Shown: positions 38,763-48,927, numbered from the stretch's first letter. The stretch is 64,000 nt of DNA from Actinokineospora baliensis (GCF_016907695.1 NZ_JAFBCK010000001.1:372001-436000), one strand, 5' to 3'. Notes: generated from the sequence alone by a model not told the origin. Program-made: numbers and translations.

Positions 38763-40115
38763 TCAAGCCAGGACGATCGCCAGCACCTCGTCGCGGATCG
38801 CGGCGACCGCGGTCTCGTCGGCGGCCTCCACGTTGAGCCGCAGCAGCGGTTCGGTGTTGGAGGCGCGCAGGTTGAACCAGCCGCCGCCGGGCAGCCGCAC
38901 GGTCAGCCCGTCGAGCTCGTCGAGCTCCACCCCGGTGCGCCCGCCGAACTCGGCCCGGATCGCCGCCAGCCGCCCGGCCTGGTCGGTCACCGTGGAGTTG
39001 ATCTCACCGGAGGCCGCGTAGCGGTTGAACTCCCTGGTCAGCTCGGACAGCGGGCCCGGCTGCTCGCCCAGCGCGGCCAGCACGTGCATGGCCGCGAGCA
39101 TGCCGGTGTCGGCCTTCCAGAAGTCGCGGAAGTAGTAGTGCGCGGAGTGCTCGCCGCCGAAGATCGCGCCGGTGCGGGCCATCTCCTGCTTGATGAACGA
39201 GTGCCCGACCCTGGTGCGCACCGGGGTGCCGCCGTGCTCGGCGACGATCTCGGGCACCGCGTCGGAGGTGATCAGGTTGTGGATCACCGTGCCGCCGGGG
39301 TCCTTGGCCAGCTCGCGCACCGCGACCAGGGCGGTGATGGCGCTGGGCGAGACCGGGTCGCCGTTCTCGTCGACGACGAAGCAGCGGTCGGCGTCGCCGT
39401 CGAAGGCCAGCCCGGCGTCCGCGCCGACCTCGCGCACCTTCGCCTGCAGGTCCACGATGTTCTTCGGGTCCAGCGGGTTGGCCTCGTGGTTGGGGAAGCT
39501 GCCGTCGAGCTCGAAGTACATCGGCACGACGTCGAGCGGCAGACCGGTGAACACGCTGGGCACGGTGTACCCGCCCATGCCGTTGCCCGCGTCCACCACG
39601 ATCTTGAGCGGCCGGATGCCGGAGAGGTCGACCAGCTCGCGCAGGTAGGCGGCGTACTCGCCGAGCAGGTCCTTGTGCTCGACCGACCCGACCTTCTCGG
39701 CGGCCGGGTACTCGGCGCCTGCCTCCACATCGGCCTGGATCTCGGTGAGCCCGGAGTCCTGGCCGACCGGTGCAGCGCCCGCGCGGCAGAGCTTGATGCC
39801 GTTGTACTTCGCCGGGTTGTGGCTGGCGGTGAACATCGCGCCGGGCAACTGCAGGCTGCCGGAGGCGAAGTACAGCATGTCGGTGCTGGCCAGACCGATG
39901 TTGACCACGTCGACCCCGGTCGAGGCGACCCCGGCGCCGAACGCCTCGGCCAGGCCGGGCGAGGAGTCGCGCATGTCGTACCCGATGACCACGGCGGGTC
40001 CACCGACCAGCCGGGCGAACGCGGCGCCGATGGCGCGCACCAGGTCGGTGTCGATCTGCTCGCCCACCACGCCGCGGATGTCGTAGGCCTTGAAGACACC
40101 GGACAGGTCGCGCAC
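38763..40115 (-). CDS. manB: Phosphomannomutase/phosphoglucomutase
   Basis: 450-residue alpha-D-phosphohexomutase (mannose-6-P to mannose-1-P). N-terminus LSGVFKAYDIRGVVGEQ, catalytic phosphoserine in MFTASHNPAKYNGIKL, metal loop LAFDGDADRCFVVDENG, sugar loop GGEHSAHYYFRDFWKADTG and C-terminal phosphate loop RASNTEPLLRLNVEA are all intact. GTG 40115 (VRDLSGVF) has GGAG eight bases before it. The longer frame to 40925 has no homology. It corresponds to Rv3257c and leads the Trm112-SIS-manA operon. Confidence 0.96.
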   Translation of the reverse strand: MRDLSGVFKAYDIRGVVGEQIDTDLVRAIGAAFARLVGGPAVVIGYDMRDSSPGLAEAFGAGVASTGVDVVNIGLASTDMLYFASGSLQLPGAMFTASHNPAKYNGIKLCRAGAAPVGQDSGLTEIQADVEAGAEYPAAEKVGSVEHKDLLGEYAAYLRELVDLSGIRPLKIVVDAGNGMGGYTVPSVFTGLPLDVVPMYFELDGSFPNHEANPLDPKNIVDLQAKVREVGADAGLAFDGDADRCFVVDENGDPVSPSAITALVAVRELAKDPGGTVIHNLITSDAVPEIVAEHGGTPVRTRVGHSFIKQEMARTGAIFGGEHSAHYYFRDFWKADTGMLAAMHVLAALGEQPGPLSELTREFNRYAASGEINSTVTDQAGRLAAIRAEFGGRTGVELDELDGLTVRLPGGGWFNLRASNTEPLLRLNVEAADETAVAAIRDEVLAIVLA

Positions 40116-40225
40116 GGGGTACTCCCAGGGGTCGCGCGGGAGACCTCGGCAGCCGCCCGCTACTACTGGCCAGGAGCCTACCGGCGGCATCGAAAGGCCG
40201 ACTGTCAGCGTCACCCGACGGTCCG

Positions 40226-40588
40226 CTAATCGTTGATGGGGTCCGGGAGAACTCTGAGGTGGCCCCGTCGACCCGCGGCGCCAGCGGTCGGGTCGATCGG
40301 CTCGACCGGGCGGTCCACGCGGCCCGCTTCGCGCACGGCTTCGGCCAACGCGGTCAGGTCGTCGACCGACGGCTCGGGGAGGGCGAAGGCGCCGTCGTGG
40401 CGGACGACCTCCCAGCCGCGCGGGACGGTGAGGCGCAGCGCGTGCTCCTCGCACAGGTCGTAGCTGTGCGGTTCGGAGTACGTCGCCAGCGGTCCGACAA
40501 CGGCGGTGGACTCGGCGTAAGCGTAGGTCAGCGTGGCTACGGCCGGGTCGACACACCCGGTCCGCGAACACCGCCGCACGCTCCGCAC
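40226..40588 (-). CDS. DUF3499-family protein
   Basis: 120-residue actinobacterial protein (Rv3258c position). It has RRCSRTGCVDPAVATLTY near the start and YDLCEEHALRLTVPRGWEVV in the middle, a C-x4-C...C-x2-H set likely to bind zinc. The C-terminal half is Pro/Asp-rich and variable. Function unknown. GTG 40588 is the first good start; another GTG lies three codons inside. It is divergent from the zincin-like gene. Confidence 0.85.
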   Translation of the reverse strand: MRSVRRCSRTGCVDPAVATLTYAYAESTAVVGPLATYSEPHSYDLCEEHALRLTVPRGWEVVRHDGAFALPEPSVDDLTALAEAVREAGRVDRPVEPIDPTAGAAGRRGHLRVLPDPIND

Positions 40589-40695
40589 GATCGGTGACCA
40601 TAGCGCCTTTGCGGGCCTGCGGGCCCCAAGTGCCGCACGACACGCCCCCGACACGCCCAACCGGCCCAGCACGGGACCCGCGTACCCTGCTCAGG

Positions 40696-41154
40696 GTGGT
40701 GACGGCTCGCAGTTCCCGGCGGCGCGGACGGCGCAATCGCGACAGGCACGGCCGCGGGTTGCGCGGGCCGCTGTACCCGTCGACGCTCCCCGCGGCCAGT
40801 ACCCGCGCGGAGAAGTTCGACGCGTTGGTGCTCGACGCCCTGGAGCCGATCGAGGCCCGGTGGCGCACCGAGTTGACCAAGCTCGACGTGGCCGTCGACG
40901 ACGTGCCCGAGGTCACCCCGGACACCCCGGACGGGGTGCTCGCCGACAGCGGTGTGCCGCTGGCGCGGCTGGTGCGGGCGGGTGTCGACCGGCGCGGTCA
41001 GCCGACCAGGGCGCGGATCGTGCTGTACCGGCGGCCGCTGGAGGCCCGCGCGAAGGACAGCGCGGACCTCGCGGACCTGGTGCACGACGTGCTGGTGGAG
41101 CAGGTCGCGGCCTACCTCGGCCTGGACCCGGGTGTGATCGACGGCGAGTCCTGA
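40696..41154 (+). CDS. Zincin-like metallopeptidase-family protein with degenerate motif
   Basis: 152-residue protein at the Rv3259 position. After a basic N-terminus (SRRRGRRNRDRHGRG) comes AEKFDALVLDALEPIEARW and ARIVLYRRPLEARA. The place where related minimal zincins have HExxH reads VHDVLVEQVAAYLG, so one metal histidine and the general-base Glu are not conserved in order. Peptidase activity is unlikely on sequence grounds. GTG GTG at 40696/40699 gives alternative starts. It overlaps the giant glycosyltransferase gene by 43 bases at the 3' end. Confidence 0.75.
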   Translation: MVTARSSRRRGRRNRDRHGRGLRGPLYPSTLPAASTRAEKFDALVLDALEPIEARWRTELTKLDVAVDDVPEVTPDTPDGVLADSGVPLARLVRAGVDRRGQPTRARIVLYRRPLEARAKDSADLADLVHDVLVEQVAAYLGLDPGVIDGES

Positions 41155-44100
41155 CCCCGGCGGCCGGGGATCGCGGTCAGCAGGGCGAACAGCACCACCG
41201 CGGCCTGGATGAGCAGCAACAACCCGCGCAACGTCGTGGGTTGCTCGATGCGCACCTCGGCCGCCCGCGTCGGCACGGTCACCGCGACCGAGCTGCCCCA
41301 CGCCCGCACGACGGCCACGGGCCTGCCGTCGACGGTGGCCTGCCAGCCGGGCTCCTCCTCGGCGGTGATCACCAGCAGCCTGCCCTCGGCCCCGTCGGAC
41401 ACCCGAACCGCGACCTGGGGCGGGGCGGCGGCGACGGGCACCGCGCCGTCGCTGGGCGGTGTCCCGCCGGTCAGGGCCTGGTGCGCCACATCGGGTGAGA
41501 GCAGGTACGCCGAGCCGGAGCGCGGCAGGAGCCGGAACACCGCGGAGCCCGCCGAGGTTTGCGGGGCGTCTGCGACGAGGGTTCCCGCGCGGTCGCGGAA
41601 CACGTCGGCCTCGGCCATGGGGATCACGACGAACAGGACGCCGGAGGCGGCGGCGCGCAGGACCGCGGTCCGGACCCGGTCGGTGTCGCCGGAGCGCAAC
41701 TCCCGGTCCAGGCCCGCGAGCCGGGGCCCGGCGGACGGGGTCGGCGCGAGGTCGTCGTCGCCGAACAGGGGCGCGCGGCCGGTGGCCTGGCGGGGTGCGT
41801 GGTCGGACAGGACGAGTACGGACCGGTTGGTGTTGGCGAGTTCCGCGGTCAGCGTGGTCGCCAACCGCTCGCCGCCGGTGTCGTCGAGCGGGCCCTGCCG
41901 ACCGGGGATGATCACGCCGATCGCCAGCACGCCGACCGCGGCCGCTCCCGCGAGGACCGCTGGCCACCGCACGCGCGCCCGGCCGGTGCGAAGTGCCCCC
42001 AGCAGTGCCCACACCAGACCCCAGCCGACGATCAACAGCGGTACCCCGGTCCACGCGGGCACAGCGGGTCCACCGCTCAACGGTGTCGCGGGCACCAACC
42101 GCACCAACACGACGGTCGCGACTCCCAGCAACGCGAACGCCAGTCCCGGCAGGACGGCGCGGCGGGCACCGGCGGCGATACCGACGAGCACAGCCGCGAC
42201 GACCACGAAGCCGACGAACGACCACGCCCCGGGCCCACCCGCGTTGAGGCTCGCCAGGTCCACCAGCGAGGCGGCGGGCGCGTCAACGACAGAACCCAGG
42301 CCGTGCAGGACGACGCCCGGGTGCTGGATCACCACCGCGGGCCACGGCAGCAGCAACGCCAACGGCATGAGCACCAGAAGGAAGAGAGCCGCTCCGCGCC
42401 GGGCACCGCCACCGGGGACGAGGACGAACCCGCCGAGTGCCATGGCGACCAGCGTCAGGTGCGTCAGGGGTGAGAAGGCCCCGATCGCCGCCACCCCGAG
42501 TGCCGTTCCCGCTGCCGTCGACAGCCAGGTCCCCTCGCCGACCCGGTAGCGCCCGATCAACGCAGCGATCCCGGAAGCCACCAATGGCAGCAGGATGTGC
42601 ACTACGACCGCGTCGAGCCTGCCCTGCGCCACAGCGGCAGCAGCGGGCGGCAGCAACGCGTACCCCAGCGCGAGCAGTGCCCGCACCCACCGGCGGACCG
42701 GTGCCCTCCTGGTCGCCACATACGCACTTAGGCCCGCCAGCGGGAGATCCGCGAGGAACAACAGCGCTACCACGACCTGCGGACCGCCCACGGGTGCGAA
42801 GACCGCTCCCAGCGATCCGAGCACCGCCAGCGCTGTCGGCGCGGGAGCGGCGGTCCCGCCCGCGACTCCGTGCCACGTCGCCAGGTACTCGGACCACACC
42901 TGCTCGAGCGAGCCGATCGGCGATAACCGCCCGCCCGCGAGGTCCAGTCCCAGCCTGCCCGCGTTCACCGCGAAGGCGAGCGCGACCAACCCGAGCACCA
43001 GCAACAGCGGTGGCGCCAAAGCGATCTGCCGCAACACCCGCCCGCGGTCGACCCGCACCAACACCATCTCCGCGGGCACCGGGGTCGTCCCGTCCCGACG
43101 CACCGGCGACGGCCGCGGTCCAGGGCTGGGTCGCAGCCCGCTCGGCTGCTCACCTGCTTCGATGACCAGCGGCACCGCGATCGCCTTCTCCGGTCGGCGC
43201 AGTCCCGCCCGCCGCGGCCGACCACCCGCACCGGCGGGCAGGACATCCGGGCTCACCGGCGGCCGGGGCACGGAATCCGGCGGCAGCCACACTGCGGCGG
43301 GGTCGTAGTCGCTCGGCAGCCGCCCCAGCGCCGCATCAGCCGCGACCCGCCTGCGGACCATGGTCGACACCGCACCCCGAGTGGCGTTGCGCAACCGGGT
43401 GGACCGGCTGGTGAACAAGCCGCGCACGCTGCCGGACCGCTTCCCCCGACGGGCCCGCTCCGCCCGCGCGGCGCGCAACCCGGCACCGCCCCCGAGCAGG
43501 TACGCCACGGCCCGCAGTTCCGCGCGCGCGTCGGCCAGCCTGCGTTGCATTGCGAAACCCAAGGCGCGCACCAAACACAGCAGGGTGAGCCTGGGCACAC
43601 CGACGAGGAACGACAGCGCGGAGCAGTTCACCAAAAACGTCCGCAGCCCGGCCCCGCGAGCCAGGGCGCGCGGGGTGGACCCCAACCGCGGCGACCCGGC
43701 GTCGACCCTGCGGCGCCGGGTGGACACCGCACGGGCGTGCCGGATCCGCGAGGTGGGAACGCACAGGACCACGTGCCCGGCCTGGTTCGCCCGCCACCCC
43801 AGGTCGATGTCCTCGCCGTAGAGCCGCAGCGCGCGGTCGAACCCGCCCACCTCGTCCCACACCGCGCGGCGCACCAGCATCCCGGCCGACGACACCGCCA
43901 ACACCTCGGTGGTCTGCTCGAAGGCGGTCTGCTCGAAGGCGGTCCGGTCGGCACCCCTGCCCAGCCGCACCCAGTCCAGTTCGGACGGACCGACGCCGGT
44001 CTGCCGGTGCCCGGAGGCGTCGGTGGACAGTCCGGCCTCGACCACCAGCCTCGGGTCCTGCCAGTCCACCACCAGCGGACCGAGCACCCCGGCCGACGGC

Positions 44101-44504
44101 GACACCTCGGCGGCCAGCAGCAGCGTGGCCAGGCAGTCCGGGTCGGGCGCGCAATCGTCGTGCAGCAACCAGATCCAGCCGCCCGGGTCACCCCAGCGCT
44201 CGACGGCGTGCTCGACCGCGGCGTGCACCGCGTCGGCGAAACCGGTCGCCGGGTCCAGGGTCAGCACACCGTCCACGACCTGGTCCGGTCCGCGCGACGC
44301 GGCGTCGAGCAGCGCCGCGGTGTCGTCGGTCGACCCGGTGTCCACGGCGATCACGTGCCGGGGCCGGGGGCTGGACCTGCGCAACGCCGAGAGCGCTGGG
44401 CGCAACCACTCGGCACCGTCGTGGCAGACCAGGACGGCGAGCACCGGCGCCGTGCGCAGCACGGGACCGCCGCGCGCCAGTGCCGACCGGGACCGAGGGG
44501 GCAC
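41112..44504 (-). CDS. Large membrane glycosyltransferase (GT2 domain plus multi-pass membrane region)
   Basis: About 1130 residues. The N-terminal GT2 domain (about 15-270) has VLVCHDGAEWLRPAL, HVIAVDTGSTDDTAALL, IWLLHDDCAPDPDCL and GGFDRALRLYGEDIDLGWRA (catalytic Asp in EDIDL). A basic linker leads to about 12 hydrophobic spans (about 500-900), a soluble domain, then a last span near the C-terminus. It is probably a polyprenyl-linked or envelope glycan transferase; the sugar is unknown. A 15-base tandem repeat gives AFEQTAFEQT. GTG 44504 is chosen because GTG 44516 abuts the GGGAG ribosome site. It is conserved next to whiB2 in this lineage as far as I recall. Confidence 0.82.
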   Translation of the reverse strand: MPPRSRSALARGGPVLRTAPVLAVLVCHDGAEWLRPALSALRRSSPRPRHVIAVDTGSTDDTAALLDAASRGPDQVVDGVLTLDPATGFADAVHAAVEHAVERWGDPGGWIWLLHDDCAPDPDCLATLLLAAEVSPSAGVLGPLVVDWQDPRLVVEAGLSTDASGHRQTGVGPSELDWVRLGRGADRTAFEQTAFEQTTEVLAVSSAGMLVRRAVWDEVGGFDRALRLYGEDIDLGWRANQAGHVVLCVPTSRIRHARAVSTRRRRVDAGSPRLGSTPRALARGAGLRTFLVNCSALSFLVGVPRLTLLCLVRALGFAMQRRLADARAELRAVAYLLGGGAGLRAARAERARRGKRSGSVRGLFTSRSTRLRNATRGAVSTMVRRRVAADAALGRLPSDYDPAAVWLPPDSVPRPPVSPDVLPAGAGGRPRRAGLRRPEKAIAVPLVIEAGEQPSGLRPSPGPRPSPVRRDGTTPVPAEMVLVRVDRGRVLRQIALAPPLLLVLGLVALAFAVNAGRLGLDLAGGRLSPIGSLEQVWSEYLATWHGVAGGTAAPAPTALAVLGSLGAVFAPVGGPQVVVALLFLADLPLAGLSAYVATRRAPVRRWVRALLALGYALLPPAAAAVAQGRLDAVVVHILLPLVASGIAALIGRYRVGEGTWLSTAAGTALGVAAIGAFSPLTHLTLVAMALGGFVLVPGGGARRGAALFLLVLMPLALLLPWPAVVIQHPGVVLHGLGSVVDAPAASLVDLASLNAGGPGAWSFVGFVVVAAVLVGIAAGARRAVLPGLAFALLGVATVVLVRLVPATPLSGGPAVPAWTGVPLLIVGWGLVWALLGALRTGRARVRWPAVLAGAAAVGVLAIGVIIPGRQGPLDDTGGERLATTLTAELANTNRSVLVLSDHAPRQATGRAPLFGDDDLAPTPSAGPRLAGLDRELRSGDTDRVRTAVLRAAASGVLFVVIPMAEADVFRDRAGTLVADAPQTSAGSAVFRLLPRSGSAYLLSPDVAHQALTGGTPPSDGAVPVAAAPPQVAVRVSDGAEGRLLVITAEEEPGWQATVDGRPVAVVRAWGSSVAVTVPTRAAEVRIEQPTTLRGLLLLIQAAVVLFALLTAIPGRRGQDSPSITPGSRPR

Positions 44505-44668
44505 GGACCGGCACACCTCCCTCGTTCGCGGGCCATTGGCCGCCCACCGTACGACGAGACGTGCTGGACCGTGTGAAGGCGGGCGGCTCAGCCCGCGTTA
44601 TCGACGGTTCCCACGACCACCTTGAGCCCGGACTCCCCAGTCAGGCCCTCGGCGCGGACGCGCGGTGC

Positions 44669-44983
44669 TCAGACCGCGCGCTTCTTCAACTTCCGCCGCT
44701 CCCGTTCGGACAGACCGCCCCAGATGCCGAACCGCTCGTCGTGCGCCAGGGCGTACTCCAAGCACTCGGAGCGGACCTCACAACCGAGGCAGATCCGCTT
44801 GGCCTCTCTGGTCGAGCCGCCCTTCTCGGGGAAGAACGCCTCGGGGTCGGTCTGCGCGCACAGGGCGCGCTCCTGCCACTCCTGCTCCTCGGTCTCGTCG
44901 AAGAACCCGGAGAACACCCCGAGGTCCTCTGTCGACCGCTCGCCCCACTCCACGACGCGGCCCCCGTCACCCAATCCCTGCAT
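44669..44983 (-). CDS. whiB2: WhiB2-type iron-sulphur transcription factor
   Basis: 104-residue Wbl protein. The [4Fe-4S] ligands are C in RALCAQTDPEAFFPEKGG, CLGC in AKRICLGCEVRSEC, and the last C of that stretch. The signature GIWGGLSERERRKLKKR follows with its basic DNA-contacting tail. WhiB2/WhmD/WhiB controls septation with WhiA. ATG 44983 has GAGGAGG nine bases upstream. It is divergent from the M50 protease with 230 bases between, which carry the ACACCCGTGT motif. Confidence 0.95.
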   Translation of the reverse strand: MQGLGDGGRVVEWGERSTEDLGVFSGFFDETEEQEWQERALCAQTDPEAFFPEKGGSTREAKRICLGCEVRSECLEYALAHDERFGIWGGLSERERRKLKKRAV

Positions 44984-45066
44984 GATCGCCCGCCTCCTCG
45001 CCTTCCGCACTCCCCGGCTGGCGGATGCCATAGGCCGTCCCCGTGGCGAATGACATCGATGTGATT

Positions 45067-45076
45067 ACACCCGTGT
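45067..45076. promoter_or_regulatory. ACACCCGTGT motif upstream of whiB2
   Basis: Near-palindromic decamer 84 bases before the whiB2 start, identical to the two copies at the sigR/deacylase promoter. It overlaps GTGTC, the complement of the WhiA GACAC motif, but the other copies are not next to WhiA targets that I know. Confidence 0.35.
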
Positions 45077-45213
45077 CGCAGCGGCGGGTCAAGCGCGGCC
45101 CCCGAGCGGGTGATGGGATATGCGCTCCCCGTACCCGATCGTGTACGTGCCGAAACGACGGCGATCGGCGGTCCGGTCGCCCGCCAACCGACCGACATTG
45201 CCACACTGGTGTC

Positions 45214-45963
45214 GTGCAGCGATCAGCGGTCCGCCCGTCACCGGTCTTCCTCGCGCTCCTCGTGCTCACCGTGGGGGGCGCTCTGCTGACCCTGCTGGAG
45301 GGCGAGACAGCGCTGCGAGCTGGGGTGTTCCTGCTCGTCATGGGCGGGTGGGCGGTGTCGCTGTGCCTGCACGAGTTCGGCCACGCGATCGTCGCCTTCC
45401 GCGGCGGCGACCGCGAGGTGTACTTCAAGGGCTACCTCACCCTCGACCCGCGCCGCTACACCGACCCGGTGCTGAGCCTGCTGCTGCCGCTGCTGTTCCT
45501 GGCGATCGGCGGCATCCCGCTGCCGGGCGGGGCGGTGTGGATCAACCACCACGCGCTGCGTTCCCGAGCGGTGGACTCAGCCGTGTCGCTGGCCGGTCCG
45601 TTCGCCAACCTGGTGATCGCGATCCTGCTGGCGCTGTCGGTGAACGTGTTCGAGCCCGCGCCGGGGATCGCCTGGGGCCTGTCGTTCCTGGCCCTGCTGC
45701 AGCTCGCGGCGTTCGTGCTCAACATCCTGCCGGTGCCCGGCCTGGACGGGTGGGGCGCGATCGAGCCGTACCTGTCCTACGAGGCGCGCCGCTTCGGCGC
45801 GAAGGCCAGGCAGTGGGCGCCGCTGATCCTGTTCGCCGTGCTGATCGGCATCCCCGGTGCCAGCGAGGTGTTCTGGGACGCGGTTCAGGCGCTCTACGGC
45901 GCGGTCGGCGGCAACGAGGTCTACGCCGTCTACGGCCAGTACGCGTTCTTCTTCTGGCGCTAA
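45214..45963 (+). CDS. Site-2 protease family (M50) membrane peptidase
   Basis: 249 residues, about six spans. The metalloprotease motif HEFGH (53-57) lies in the second hydrophobic segment and the third zinc ligand is in NILPVPGLDGWG (about 176). GGREVYF-like text (GGDREVYFKGYLTLDPRRY) sits between. This is the minimal Rhomboid-like M50 form common in actinobacteria, without a PDZ domain. Substrates unknown; release of membrane-bound regulators is the family role. GTG 45214 start. Confidence 0.9.
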   Translation: MQRSAVRPSPVFLALLVLTVGGALLTLLEGETALRAGVFLLVMGGWAVSLCLHEFGHAIVAFRGGDREVYFKGYLTLDPRRYTDPVLSLLLPLLFLAIGGIPLPGGAVWINHHALRSRAVDSAVSLAGPFANLVIAILLALSVNVFEPAPGIAWGLSFLALLQLAAFVLNILPVPGLDGWGAIEPYLSYEARRFGAKARQWAPLILFAVLIGIPGASEVFWDAVQALYGAVGGNEVYAVYGQYAFFFWR

Positions 45964-46062
45964 ACGATCGCTAAAGGCCCCTGTGGGCAGACTAAACGTG
46001 AAAACCATCTCTCGGCGGCGGGGCCGACCCGCCGCCGACCAGACTTGCGAGGATCGCCGACC

Positions 46063-47061
46063 GTGAAGGTAGTGGTAGTCGTCGGCGGGGTCGGGGGAGC
46101 CCGGTTCCTGCTCGGCGTGAAGAGGTTCCTGGGGTTGCCACCGGTCGGCGAGCCCGACTCGCCCAGCGGGCACGAGATCACCGCGGTCGTGAACACCGCG
46201 GACGACATCTGGCTGCACGGCCTGCGGATCTGCCCCGACCTCGACTCGTGCATGTACACCCTGGGCGGGGGTAGCGACACCGAGCGCGGCTGGGGCCGCA
46301 CCGGCGAGAGCTGGGTGGTGAAGGAGGAACTGGCCGCCTACGGCGCCGAGCCGGAGTGGTTCGGCCTCGGCGACAAGGACATCGCCACGCACCTGGTGCG
46401 GACCAGGATGATGCGCGCGGGCTACGAGCTCTCGGACGTCACCGCGGCGCTGTGCGACCGGTGGAAGCCCGGGGTCCGGTTACTCCCGATGACCGACGAC
46501 CGCGTGGAGACGCACGTGGTCATCGACGAGCCCGGCACCGGTGAGCGCAAGGCGGTGCACTTCCAGGAGTGGTGGGTCCGCTACCGCGCGGAGCCGAGGG
46601 CGCGGTCGATCGTGCCGGTCGGCGCGGACGAGTCGACCCCGGGGCCCGGCGTGGTCGAGGCGATCTCCGAGGCGGACATCGTGCTGCTGGCGCCGTCGAA
46701 CCCGGTGGTGAGCGTGGGCACGGTGCTGTCGGTGCCCGGCGTGCGCACGGCGCTGCGCAAGACCGAGGCGCCGGTGGTGGGCGTGTCGCCGATCATCGGC
46801 GGCAAGCCGGTGCGCGGCATGGCCGACGCCTGCCTCGAGGCGATCGGGCTGGAGAGCTCGGCGGAGGCGGTCGGTCGGCACTACGGGTCGCGGGCCTGCT
46901 CGGAGGGCGGCGTGCTGGACGGGTGGCTGGTCGCCGCGGGCGACAAGGCCGACGTGCCCGGGGTCGCGGTTCGGGCGGTTCCGCTGCTGATGTCCGATGT
47001 GGACGCCACGGCCGCCATGGTGCGCGCGGCGGTCGAGCTCGGCGGGGTCGAGGTTGGCTGA
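46063..47061 (+). CDS. fbiA: 2-phospho-L-lactate / enolpyruvyl transferase FbiA (CofD)
   Basis: 332 residues. It transfers the phospholactate or phosphoenolpyruvate moiety from its GDP-activated form to FO, giving (dehydro)F420-0. Key stretches: [74 protein letters not shown] and [38 protein letters not shown] 46063 start. The adjoining fbiB start overlaps its last codons. Same order as Rv3261-Rv3262. Confidence 0.96.
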   Translation: MKVVVVVGGVGGARFLLGVKRFLGLPPVGEPDSPSGHEITAVVNTADDIWLHGLRICPDLDSCMYTLGGGSDTERGWGRTGESWVVKEELAAYGAEPEWFGLGDKDIATHLVRTRMMRAGYELSDVTAALCDRWKPGVRLLPMTDDRVETHVVIDEPGTGERKAVHFQEWWVRYRAEPRARSIVPVGADESTPGPGVVEAISEADIVLLAPSNPVVSVGTVLSVPGVRTALRKTEAPVVGVSPIIGGKPVRGMADACLEAIGLESSAEAVGRHYGSRACSEGGVLDGWLVAAGDKADVPGVAVRAVPLLMSDVDATAAMVRAAVELGGVEVG

Positions 47062-48385
47062 CCACGGCGCGGCGGGGTCGGTGGAGGTCCTGCCGGTGCG
47101 CGGGCTGCCCGAGTTCCGCCCAGGCGACGACCTCACCGGCGCGGTGGTCGCCGCGGCGCCGTGGCTGCGCTCCGGCGACGTCGTCGTGGTCACCAGCAAG
47201 ATCGTGTCCAAAGTGGAGGGCAGGCTGTACCGGGTGCCCACCGACCCCCTCGAGCGGGAGGCCGCGCGGCGGCGGGCGGTGCTGGAGGAGGCCGAGCGGG
47301 TCATCGCGGCCAGGGGGCCGACGCTGATCACGGTGAACAAGCGGATCGGCGTGGTGCAGGCGGCCTCCGGGGTGGACGCGTCCAACGTGGCGGGCGACGA
47401 GATCGCCCTGCTGCCCGCCGACCCGGACGCCTCGGCGCTGGCGCTGCGCAACGGGCTGCGCGAGCGGCTGGGCGTGGAGGTGGCGGTCGTGGTGACCGAC
47501 ACCATGGGCCGCGCGTGGCGGCTGGGGCAGACCGACGCGGCGATCGGGGTGTCCGGGCTGCGCGCCCTGCACTCCTACGCGGGCGTGGTCGACCCCATGG
47601 GCAACGAGCTGGCGGTGACCCAGGTCGCGGTCGCCGACGAGGTGGCAGCGGCGGCGGACCTGGTGAAGGGCAAGCTCGGCGGGGTGCCGGTCGCGGTCGT
47701 GCGCGGGCTTGAGATCGGCGACGACAAGTCCACGGCGCGGGACCTGGTGCGCCCGGTCGAGGAGGACATGTTCCGGCTCGGCACGGCCGAGGCGATCACC
47801 CGGGGGCGCCGGGAGGCGGTGCTGCTGCGCCGGTCGCTGCGCTCGTTCGCCGACGAGCCGGTGGACGTCGGCGCGATCCGGCGCGCGGTGGCCACGGCGC
47901 TGACCGCACCCGCGCCGCACCACACCCGCCCGGTGCGGTTCGTGCGGCTGACCGGGCGGCGGGCGGACCTGCTGGCCGCGATGCGGGCGGCGTGGGAGTC
48001 GGACCTGCGCGGCGACGGCCTCGACGACGCCGCGGTGGCCCGCCGGGTCGCCCGGGGTGACCTGCTGGTCGCCGCGCCGGAGGTCGTGCTGCCGTTCCTG
48101 GTCCGCGAGGGCGCGCACGCCTATCCCGACGCCCGGCGGGCGGAGGCGGAGCGGACGATGTTCACCGTCGCCGGTGGTGCCGCGGTGCAGGGGCTGCTCG
48201 TCGCCCTCGCCGCGGAGGGCCTGGGGTCGTGCTGGGTATCCTCGACGATCTTCTGCCCGGACGTGGTGCGCTCGGTGCTGGGGCTGCCCGCGACCTGGGA
48301 ACCCCTCGGCGCGGTCGCGGTCGGGCGGCCCCCGCAGGAGCTGACCCCGCGCGAGCCGCGGGACGAGGAGTTGCTGGAACTGTGA
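47054..48385 (+). CDS. fbiB: Bifunctional F420 gamma-glutamyl ligase / dehydro-F420 reductase FbiB
   Basis: About 443 residues in two domains. The N-terminal CofE ligase ([62 protein letters not shown]) adds glutamates. The C-terminal nitroreductase-fold FMN domain ([50 protein letters not shown]) reduces dehydro-F420-0. I place the start at TTG 47054, overlapping fbiA by 8 bases; GTG 47081 is the alternative, so the first nine residues are uncertain. The stop overlaps the next gene as GTGA. Confidence 0.93.
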   Translation: MADHGAAGSVEVLPVRGLPEFRPGDDLTGAVVAAAPWLRSGDVVVVTSKIVSKVEGRLYRVPTDPLEREAARRRAVLEEAERVIAARGPTLITVNKRIGVVQAASGVDASNVAGDEIALLPADPDASALALRNGLRERLGVEVAVVVTDTMGRAWRLGQTDAAIGVSGLRALHSYAGVVDPMGNELAVTQVAVADEVAAAADLVKGKLGGVPVAVVRGLEIGDDKSTARDLVRPVEEDMFRLGTAEAITRGRREAVLLRRSLRSFADEPVDVGAIRRAVATALTAPAPHHTRPVRFVRLTGRRADLLAAMRAAWESDLRGDGLDDAAVARRVARGDLLVAAPEVVLPFLVREGAHAYPDARRAEAERTMFTVAGGAAVQGLLVALAAEGLGSCWVSSTIFCPDVVRSVLGLPATWEPLGAVAVGRPPQELTPREPRDEELLEL

Positions 48386-48909
48386 GCCCGCACCCCGACG
48401 CGGTCGCGACGATGTCGGCCTGGCGGCCCGCCTTCCGCGGCCAGGAGTCGCTGCGCCAGGCCTTCCTGGGGTTCCTGCTGGCCAGGCCGGACGCGTGCCT
48501 GCGCTCGTGCGAGCCGGGCCACATCACCGCCTCGGCGCTGGTGTTCGACGCCGAGGGCGAGCACGTGCTGCTGACGCTGCACCCGAGGGTCGGCAGGTGG
48601 TTGCAGCTCGGCGGGCACTGCGAGCCCTCGGACCGCACGCTGGCCGGGGCGGCGCTGCGCGAGGCGACCGAGGAGTCGGGGATCGCCGGGCTGCGCATCG
48701 ACCCGGTGCCGCTGCACGTGGACGTGCACCCGATCACCTGCTCTCTCGGCCTGCCGACCCGGCACTTCGACGTGCGGTTCGCGGTGCGCGCGCCTGCCGG
48801 GGCGATCCCGGTGCGCGGGCCGGAGTCGCTGGACCTGCGCTGGTGGCCGGTGGACGCATTACCGGATGGCGGCCGGGAAATCGACCCGATCCTGGCCGTT
48901 CTGCGGTGA
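48382..48909 (+). CDS. Nudix hydrolase
   Basis: 175 residues. [19 protein letters not shown], then the Nudix box [28 protein letters not shown] in two pieces. The core catalytic REATEE is intact, while the upstream conserved Glu is replaced, as in the GGHCEPxD subgroup. Substrate unknown. GTG 48382 overlaps the fbiB stop, so it belongs to the fbiAB operon; a link to F420 or nucleotide cleaning is only inferred. A terminator-like structure follows. Confidence 0.88.
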   Translation: MSPHPDAVATMSAWRPAFRGQESLRQAFLGFLLARPDACLRSCEPGHITASALVFDAEGEHVLLTLHPRVGRWLQLGGHCEPSDRTLAGAALREATEESGIAGLRIDPVPLHVDVHPITCSLGLPTRHFDVRFAVRAPAGAIPVRGPESLDLRWWPVDALPDGGREIDPILAVLR

Positions 48910-48911
48910 TT

Positions 48912-48927
48912 TCACCTCATGAGGTGA
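48912..48927. promoter_or_regulatory. Perfect 16-bp palindrome TCACCTCATGAGGTGA
   Basis: Exact palindrome three bases after the nudix stop and 108 bases before the TPR-like gene, in a short AT-richer gap. It has the look of a dimeric regulator operator. No regulator gene is adjacent. Confidence 0.5.

Noticed and set aside
38763..40925. Extending phosphomannomutase upstream to 40925
   Set aside because: The added 270 residues have no similarity to the family and overlap the DUF3499 gene; GTG 40115 gives the standard N-terminus and a ribosome site.
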